Shown piece by piece: positions 56,997 to 64,000 of a stretch of DNA of 64,000 nucleotides; position 1 is the first letter of the stretch, and every line of letters starts with the position of its first letter. The position numbers and the translations under genes were made by a program. The notes under the pieces are model-generated. The model was not told the origin of the DNA. It worked only from the letters and a program-made list of their open reading frames with translations, and did no database searches. Origin of the DNA: Aphelenchoides besseyi (Eukaryota > Nematoda > Chromadorea > Rhabditida > Aphelenchoididae); the NCBI GenBank assembly GCA_024699855.1, contig JAMPIQ010000003.1:9362001-9426000 (forward strand), read 5' to 3'.

Positions 56997-59900
56997 TTAA
57001 CTGTTTTCGGACTCCTTTTCACCGTTTGCATTCTTCAACAGTTGACGTTGCACAAGTGAAAAGTAGAGACCCTTCTCGTCGACCATCAGTTCGCGATGAT
57101 TTCCGCTCTAAAGTTCAGCAATGAGATAGTCCCTAATCTTAACATGCCCACCTGAACAATGCATCCTTTGTTGATCACAAAGATTTTGTCCGCATTCTCA
57201 ACAGTACTAAAAAAAAGTTAAGATACTACGAATATTTTAAAACCTCAATCTGTGAGCAATCACAATGACGGTTCGACCAACCGAGCACTTCTTCAACGCC
57301 TCTTGAATTATGTGTTCCGATTCAGAGTCGAGAGCGGAGGTCGCTTCGTCCAAAATCAAAACCGCTGGTTTCCTCACCAATGCACGAGAGATGGCAATAC
57401 GTTGTTTTTGTCCGCCTTAAAAATAATCGTAGATGAAACTACAAAAGCAATCTTACCGCTCATTTGGACTCCCTTCTCACCACACTAAACATGGCAATTG
57501 AATGATCACTTAACTGAAACAGACCGTCGTTTCGTAACCGGCTTCGAAGTCGGTAATGAAGTTGTGAGCGTTGGCCAACTTCGCTGCTTCAATCATATCG
57601 TCATCCGTTGCCCATTCTTCGCAACCGTACAGAATATTGTAGCGAATCGACCCGCTGTATAACACTGGTTCCTGACTTACGAGCGAGACTTGTTGATGAT
57701 AATAGACGTGATCGTAGCGCGTAATCTCGACACCATCCAAAAAGATTTGTCCTTGATTGCATTCGTAAAAATGTTCCAACAATGCGATTATAGAACTCTT
57801 TCCAGCTCCTGAAGGACCGACCTGTAAATGAAATTCGTACAAAAAATTCCCAATGAAAACCTACAAAAGCAACAGTTTGTCCGGCTGAGATGTCAAGACT
57901 GACGTTCTAAAAGTATTTTTGCTTAATCATAATCTAATTATAATCTTAGAACCTTAAGGACTTCAGTTGTTGCACGTGTCGGATAAGCGAAATGAATGCC
58001 ATCGAGACGTATGTGTCCTTGAACAGCGCCCTTTATCTCACCATCGTATTTAATTTTTGGTTCTCGTTGAATGTACTCAAAAACTAAACATATCTTTGTA
58101 ACTCAGAACTAATTTTTGGTCACTTGCCTTTTCGTGATGCTCCAACACTTTCCATGAGTCCCGAGAAGACATAATTCATACTCTAAAACTCAAAAACAAT
58201 AAGTTAATGATATGATTCTCACATAGAAGTTTTCGCCCAATTGCATTTGATAAAGCAAAAAACTCGTGGCTTGATTGACCTACAACAAGAAGATTAGTTT
58301 CATTGGATTGGGAGATTAGAATCAAGTAATTTGTTAGCAATATCAAAGCAAACAGCACTCACCGTCAATAGTCCTTTCATAGCCAAATGTCCGGCATAAA
58401 AGAGTACGCAGACGAGAATCAGATTCTCGGATAACTCATTTAACCACGTGTATCCGGTATAGGCAATAGCCTTCTTCTGCAAATCCAAAAGATTACCAAT
58501 TATCGTTATTGAGCTTCGTACCCGACTAATATCCACATTCTCGTCCAATTTCGTTTCGAAACGTTCCGCTTCTTTCTGTTCACAGGCAAAACTTCTGAAA
58601 CTTCTACTTAAATACAGATGTTATGTTCGAAGTTACCTAACAGTACGCATCGTCGAAACAACTTCTTCAGCGGCACGATTTGCTTCAGCCACAGTCGTTT
58701 GAGTTTGTTCACTAATTTTCTAAAAGAATACAATCACAAATCGCTTGTGGACTTCTTGATCTACATCGAAGTAATCGCCATAAACTTTGGTAACAAAACC
58801 AATTGGTGGAATCGCAATAAATGTGATCAACGTCAAGCGCCACGACAAAACGGCCATGAAAACAAGCGAACCGATCAACATTACGCTGTTGCGCATGAAG
58901 ATGTTGATGTTCGTCGAAATGGTACTGGAAACCGTTTGACAGTCTGATGAAAGACGAGAGATAACTTCACCTTAAAAAGACAAATTGCAAATGGAAAAAA
59001 AGTCGGAAGGTACCGGTTTGTGCGACATCAAAAAACGCGATTTCTTGTTTGAGAATCGACCGGAACAAATCCCGTCTCAAAGAGCGATTCACAAGTGCAG
59101 TAGCGTAGGTAAACGTGCCACCTCGGAAACCGCCGAAGATGGTGCTAAAAGGTAAAGATGCAAATAGAAGTCAAAGGAACAAACCTAACGGCAGTTAATC
59201 CGATCATAATAAGAATCAGGTTTAAAAACTCGTGTTCCGATTTTCCTTTGGCATCAACAATCTCGGCAATAACATGACCCGTGTAATAGGGAATAAAGAT
59301 TCGAGCTGAAATTCAATCCAAATAAGAAGCTTTCCAAAAATCGAACATACCAACTGAATAGATCATCAAGAAGACGAAACCGGCCAGAAACCAGATCCAG
59401 TGCCGAGTAGCAAACGAGAGAATCAAAACGATGTATTCGCCAACAGACTTTCGATTTAGTTTTGCTTCCTCTTCAATCGTCAGAGCGGTAGTTCGAGTTT
59501 CGGTTGTCGATTCTCCAATCACTCCATTTCCACGCTGTGCATCGCCGTTGACCAGGTGCTCGTATTCCAGGCCGCCATCTGTTGCCGAAGTTCGAACTGG
59601 TGGCGCGTTCTTGCGGACGTAGAAGAACCATAGAGCAAACCACAGGGTCGAGTGAACGAAAGCCGTCGACACGGAGAACCAAATTCCCGGAAAAGAAAAC
59701 TGATCGTCGAATTCGGCGAAAGCCAAAATTTTTATCTGAGTGTAAGACAAAAACAGAATGTACGTCAACGCAATGGTGTAGTTGTAGACCTTAATGGATC
59801 GACGCCGCAAAACAAATCCCAAACAACCGATGAATATAAGGAGGAGACGTAACGTCGACATAATCACAAAGTCGAATCCACTTCGACGAAAATCGTAGTC

Positions 59901-60041
59901 AGTCCATGGAGCCAACTGATGACCGAGACAATCAAAATCAAAGTACCAGTGCGGATGGTAAAAAGCAAGTGGTAGCAGTGAAATCAGCCAATCGACAACC
60001 GAAAAAGCCAACGGCACTACAATCCAAAGGCTACTAACCAT
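56997..60041 (-). CDS. ABC transporter, half type, ABCB9/TAP-like (HAF family)
   Basis: ATP-driven exporter that works as a dimer in lysosomal, ER or mitochondrial-type membranes; ABCB9 relatives move peptides. The first exon (59351-60041) encodes a long N-terminal membrane domain of four helices ([37 protein letters not shown] and others) typical of TAP/TAPL. Then [30 protein letters not shown], the transmembrane domain, and the nucleotide-binding domain: Walker [10 protein letters not shown] (about 57820), Q loop [14 protein letters not shown], signature [15 protein letters not shown], Walker [17 protein letters not shown] loop IVIAHRLST. The C terminus ends [10 protein letters not shown]. 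At least ten exons with short introns; exon ends in the 57.9-59.2 kb part were not all resolved. Divergent from nicastrin. Confidence 0.9.
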
Positions 60042-60729
60042 TTGGGTTTGTTAACTGAAAGAGTGCATTTCGTAACACAAACATATGAAAGATCCACGAG
60101 TTTGATTTCTACAAAAACAACGGATATCGCGACCAAACTAATTCTTGTATAGACAACCCGACAGAGATTCCAGAGACTTTCGTAACACGCTCAGCCCCAC
60201 AAACCTAATGTCTGATTTCAAAGTACGATCAAATTAGACGCTATTTTTCTATGGAAAAAGTGAACGCATAACGTAAACAACCCGATGGGCATCAGCTCAC
60301 AAACCAATCAAAAAAGCGGAAACAGTTTGATGATTAAAAGGAAATCAAGTAAACACCAGCAGGTTGGAAACCGAAAAACATGTCAAGAGTGCGAAATTTA
60401 TATGAACGTTGCTTCTCCAACAGTTTTTTTGGCTGTCACTTAATCAGAAAAGATAATACATCAGAGCAGAAGACCACTGGTTCTTTGTCATAGAGTCCGA
60501 AGCCGATAACCTCAAAACTTCGTCCCAACACAAAGAAGCGTCCGACGAGTGAAACACAACGGCGCGTCCATTGATGAAATTAAGTAATTTGTTTTCATAG
60601 CCAACTCACTTGTTTCAGACTCTGCAGTCTCGAACTCCTTCACGTCAAACTGTCGCAGCGCGAGATTGTCGGCGAAACGCGAACATCTGAAGACATTTTG
60701 GAGCGTCCGAATACGCCGACTAAAGAGGA
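60042..60729. other. Divergent promoter region between ABC transporter and nicastrin
   Basis: About 690 bp. The minus frame 60512-60823 overlaps nicastrin exons 1 and 2 on the other strand and is taken as a shadow. Confidence 0.5.
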
Positions 60730-63232
60730 ATGTTGTTTCGGAGTGTTCTCCTGCTTCTCGGAGTTGTTGGAGGTGAGTGATTTCTCTCAGCAAAACTTCG
60801 AATTCGATTTTCCAGTGTCTCATTCGCTGCGGCTGAAAGACAACATTCGAGTGCCGTTGACATCAATAAAAAACAACTGCATGCGAATGTTAAATGGAAC
60901 CCATCAGATCGGATGTCAATGTAAGATGGTGCTGATCGGAATTTTCATTCTTCAACGCTTTTCAGCTTCTCGCAGTGGCAATACGGGAGTTGTTGTTTTG
61001 GTGCAAACCGCCTACGATCTTAATCGACATGCGCAGAGTCTGCCGTGGGGATTGGAGTCGATCATTGCGCTGGTTAATGTGAAGAATCTGGACAAGTGAG
61101 TCCAAAGCTTTAAATCGTTGATTCTTTGATTTCAGTAAACTTCTGAAAGAAATTCGCGAGAACTCGGCGGTTGTCGGGGTTTTGCTTTATCGTCGCAAAA
61201 GCGAGAAGTTCGATGGTTTCTCGGAAGACGCTTATTGTCCGAATCAGATGTTTTGTAAGTGAACGCTAACAACAAACGCACTCGTTGGTTTAGCTTTCTA
61301 TCCCACTTCTGTTCAATGCAATTGGAACGAAGATGCGGCGTTTACCGTCGATGGAATGGCTTATCTCGATTACAACAAACCGATTTTCGTCGTAACGAAC
61401 GAAACAGAAATCCAACTTTTGCTACAATCCGTTAGTTTTCTTTTAGTTTTTTTGTTACTTGCTTTTTTAGTGCTACAGCACCTTCAACCATCTGGCAGCC
61501 GAAAGTAACACCCGCTGTGTTGCTCGAATGCAAAGTTTTATGTTGGCTGCGGGTGATGCTCGATTGTGTCGTGAGCGTTCAGCTCAGTCGTCGATGACTA
61601 AGCCAAAGTAATTAGAAGCTTGTCGTAGGTGATTGAAACTAAATTTTAGTAACATCGTTTGTGACGATAATTTTGACTACAATGTCATTTCGCTGCTTCC
61701 CGCTCTTGACTACAACATTCCGCGTGGAAATGCGATTGTTTTGGCAACTCGAGTGAGTAAACAGTTTCCTCTACTTTCTATTCTTGTTTTCAGATGGACT
61801 CCTTTAGCATATTCAGTGATTCGCGTGAGGGTGAAATTTCGGTTCTTATTTCACTGATCGCCGCGTTGAGTGTTGCTAAATCGATTGGACAAAATCGATT
61901 GGTTTTCGAAGCTGCTGCCCGAGAGCAACGTCGCCAACTAATGTTCACCTTCTTCCATATTGAATCTCTCGGCTATGTTGGTAGTTCATCAATGGTTTAC
62001 GAAATGCAACAGCCGCCAGAACCTCTCAAGTACAAGCCCGATCGTCAAGCTAAACATTTGCAGCTGGACGATGTGGGCGCTTTTGTCGAATTACAGCAAC
62101 TGTCAACCAAACATCAACGGTTTTATTTGCACGGTGATGGTGGAATCGCTGGACAGTTTCGTAGAGAAGTTGATTTTATCGATCGACTTTCCTTAACCTG
62201 TGGTTTCAGATGGGTCAATTTAAAGAAGCTGCGCAGCGTGGAGCTCGTCGTTCCTCGACTTCTGCATCTGTTACTGCCCTTTACGACCAACCTACCGCGC
62301 GTGTACCGCCGGCATCGTACCAAACGTTTCTCAAGGCCCGACATATTCCAGGATTTATTCTTTCGCCTTTTGACACTAAATACGAGACTCATGTGTTGAA
62401 TTCGTTTTTCGATCATCAGTTGAGTGAACAAACAGACCTCAAGAAAGTGCAAACGGAAATCTTGGCCGAAGTGGAATCAGCATCGAATATCGCACTTCAA
62501 GTAGTTTTGGAGTACGTGAACGGCACGAACTTGGCATCGAAAAAAGAGTTTCAGTTCGATCGGGGATTTGTACGTTTTCATTCTTTTTTATTTCAACAAA
62601 TCACCTAATTTTAGGCTTCCGATCTCATTGACTGTCTGATCTTCAACGATGCGTGGAACTGCACGTTTCTCAATCGGATCATGACTAATCAATCACAAGC
62701 TGCTGGTCCGTTTGGTTATCCTCGAATTCGCAATCTCGTCAATTCACTTATGGTCTATGCTCTTGGCGATACGTTGCCGGCTCAGAACATTCCTTCAGAG
62801 AGTGGATGTTTGGCCAAAAACAAAGATCAAGATGTGAGTTTATGATCTTCCAATTTTGTTACCCGAATTTGTAGTTATACGTTTATCACTGGCAATTAGA
62901 TCCACAGACCGATCGTTTCTATTGCTATCGGACATCAACTTACATGAAATTGGCACGTTCACCGGCCTTCCAAATTGACGGTAATCGATTAGAATTGAAC
63001 AATACTGATTGCTAATTTAGGCTATGATCTCAGCAACTCGACTTATCCGACCTGGATGGAGTCGCGTTGGGAAATGATCGAATTGGAAATGTTCCTGGAT
63101 GCGGGATACAAGTTCGAAATACACGCTTTCGGTTTGGCATTGGTTGTGATTGCAATCGGGAGTTTGCTGTTCTACTTCTTAGACGAGACTTGGTTCATTG
63201 ATGCAACAGACGTCCTGCCAACGGACGTATGA
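60730..63232 (+). CDS. aph-2: Nicastrin, gamma-secretase subunit
   Basis: Type I membrane glycoprotein that acts as substrate receptor and scaffold of gamma-secretase (Notch and APP processing). Twelve exons (60730-60772, 60816-60920, 60966-61095, 61136-61254, 61294-61430, 61471-61607, 61650-61752, 61794-62168, 62210-62569, 62615-62833, 62875-62980, 63021-63232) join in phase to 681 residues (human 709). Signal peptide MLFRSVLLLLGVVGV, then NCMRMLNGTHQIGCQ (human PCVRLLNATHQIGCQ), IVCDDNFDYNVISLLPAL, ATRMDSFSIF, the DYIGS motif as GYVGSSSMVYEM, AFVELQQLS, YVYHWQLDP-like text, and STYPTWMESRWEMIE before one C-terminal helix (FEIHAFGLALVVIAIGSLLF) and a short cytosolic tail. Several NxT/S sites (LNGTHQ, VNGTNL, NSTYPT). 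C. elegans counterpart is aph-2. Confidence 0.95.
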
Positions 63233-63805
63233 TCATTAAAATTTCCTTTAAACATCACTTTTCTCATGCAAAACCGGGTATTATTTCGTATCAATTGGAC
63301 TGTTTAGTTTCCTTCATTCCATTGTGACTGTCATTCCAATTCTTCCTAAACTCTCAGTTTTTTCGTGGTCAGTAAGCTTTACGACATAAACTCACTTCCT
63401 TTGAATCAAATTACACAAATCGTATTGTTATCTAAGGGGCTTCACATGAACGTGCATTTAATTTCTAACAATATCACTTAAAATTGTTGTTAAGGGGAAT
63501 AAATAAAGACAATGATTACCGTAAACTTGTGAAGCGAGGTTGAATGCCGATATTTGTCATAAACTCAATTGCTCACAATAAAAGCTACGAATCAACCTTC
63601 TCGTCTTTTACTCTTAATCGTCCATTGAATCGTGTTTACGCGTAGTCGAGTGGTGTGCGCGTTTGAATTGCGCGCAGAAAGGCAAACAGTCAGTGATGAA
63701 AATACTCGGATTCCCCATAGCTCAACCCAATGGCATCAATTTCCTTAGCTGAGACTGTTTGCTCAAACTTATTCATTTTTGTTTTAGAATCGGCTGTCTA
63801 AGAGA
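63233..63805. other. Intergenic, 0.57 kb
   Basis: 3' UTR of nicastrin with AATAAA near 63498 and 63576, then the 5' flank of the last gene, which has a TTGTTTTAG acceptor ending 18 bases before its ATG. Confidence 0.5.
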
Positions 63806-64000
63806 ATGAAGCGGAGCGGACTTAAACGTTCAATTTTCGAAGACTCGGACGAAGAATCTGCAGGTCACGATTTATCTTCAACAAATGAAGTTCCGTTGAA
63901 GCGACCGCATCTGGTCGATCTTATTCCAACACTCGAAGAAGCAAGCATCGAATACGTAACATCCGTTTCGAAGAATGATGTTTCTGGCAATCAAACAGCA
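63806..64000 (+). CDS. Start of an unknown protein gene, cut by the window edge
   Basis: Open from ATG at 63806 to the end (65 codons), directly behind a TTTTAG acceptor. Reads MKRSGLKRSIFEDSDEESAG, then KRPHLVDLIPTLEEASIE. Basic start, then an acidic Ser/Asp/Glu stretch of casein-kinase type, then KRPH, which suits a nuclear protein. Too little is visible to assign a family. Confidence 0.55.
   Translation, partial: MKRSGLKRSIFEDSDEESAGHDLSSTNEVPLKRPHLVDLIPTLEEASIEYVTSVSKNDVSGNQTA

Noticed and set aside
60512..60823. 103-codon minus-strand frame at the nicastrin start
   Set aside because: Overlaps nicastrin exons 1 and 2 on the opposite strand; shadow.

Overview
The window is eukaryotic and looks like a nematode or a close relative. 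Genes are split by very short introns (mostly 31-50 nt). Donors are usually GTAAGT or GTGAGT and acceptors TTTCAG or TTTTAG. The gene content fits: a DUF273 protein (a family best known from nematodes), a cuticlin-like ZP protein, FMRFamide-receptor-like GPCR features and an AATAAA poly(A) signal right behind many stop codons. Species cannot be assigned. All exon models below were built by eye from splice signals and phase.

Layout, left to right: mitochondrial ribosomal protein L43 (1-647, + strand, 5' end at the edge); BED zinc-finger protein (891-1729, -); Tyr-rich four-helix MARVEL-like protein (3767-5267, +); gene-poor repeat-bearing stretch (5.3-7.8 kb); single-pass membrane protein (7840-8851, -); mitochondrial LEA-like protein (9894-10370, +); Lys-rich small protein (10505-10954, -); 3.3 kb spacer with a miRNA-like hairpin; Cys-loop anion-channel-like receptor (14235-17031, +); UDP-glycosyltransferase copy A (17461-19321, +); possible secreted peptide gene (19485-19688, -); SMARCE1/BAF57 (19880-20851, -).

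From 21.4 to about 27.3 kb the character changes. There is a 320-bp fold-back element, a tiny membrane-protein gene, then long intronless and broken reading frames carrying a Ulp1/adenain-like protease relic and a type II topoisomerase-like TOPRIM segment. Three ~170-bp tandem repeats and hairpin motifs separate them. This is read as a decayed mobile or viral-type element and is the most unusual part of the window.

Then come a secreted protein (27418-28107, -), RhoA-like GTPase with a non-CaaX tail (29583-30434, +), an eight-repeat Pumilio/FBF protein (30887-32801, -), a DUF273 type II membrane protein (33761-35269, +), a peptide-type GPCR (35667-38946, -), a 5 kb gene-poor spacer, the ZP/cuticlin gene (43955-46758, +) and UGT copy B (47450-49317, +). 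Copy B is nearly identical to copy A over about 1.69 kb, introns included, but has different ends and one frameshift.

The 49.8-54.9 kb interval holds three uncharacterised, partly degraded genes. It is followed by two small Cys-rich proteins (55448-55786 and 56340-56618), an ABCB/TAP-like half transporter (56997-60041, -) divergent from nicastrin (60730-63232, +), and the start of an unknown gene at the right edge. Apart from the UGT pair, the Cys-rich pair and the 50-55 kb cluster, neighbouring genes have unrelated functions, as usual for an animal chromosome segment. No rRNA, tRNA or CRISPR was seen.
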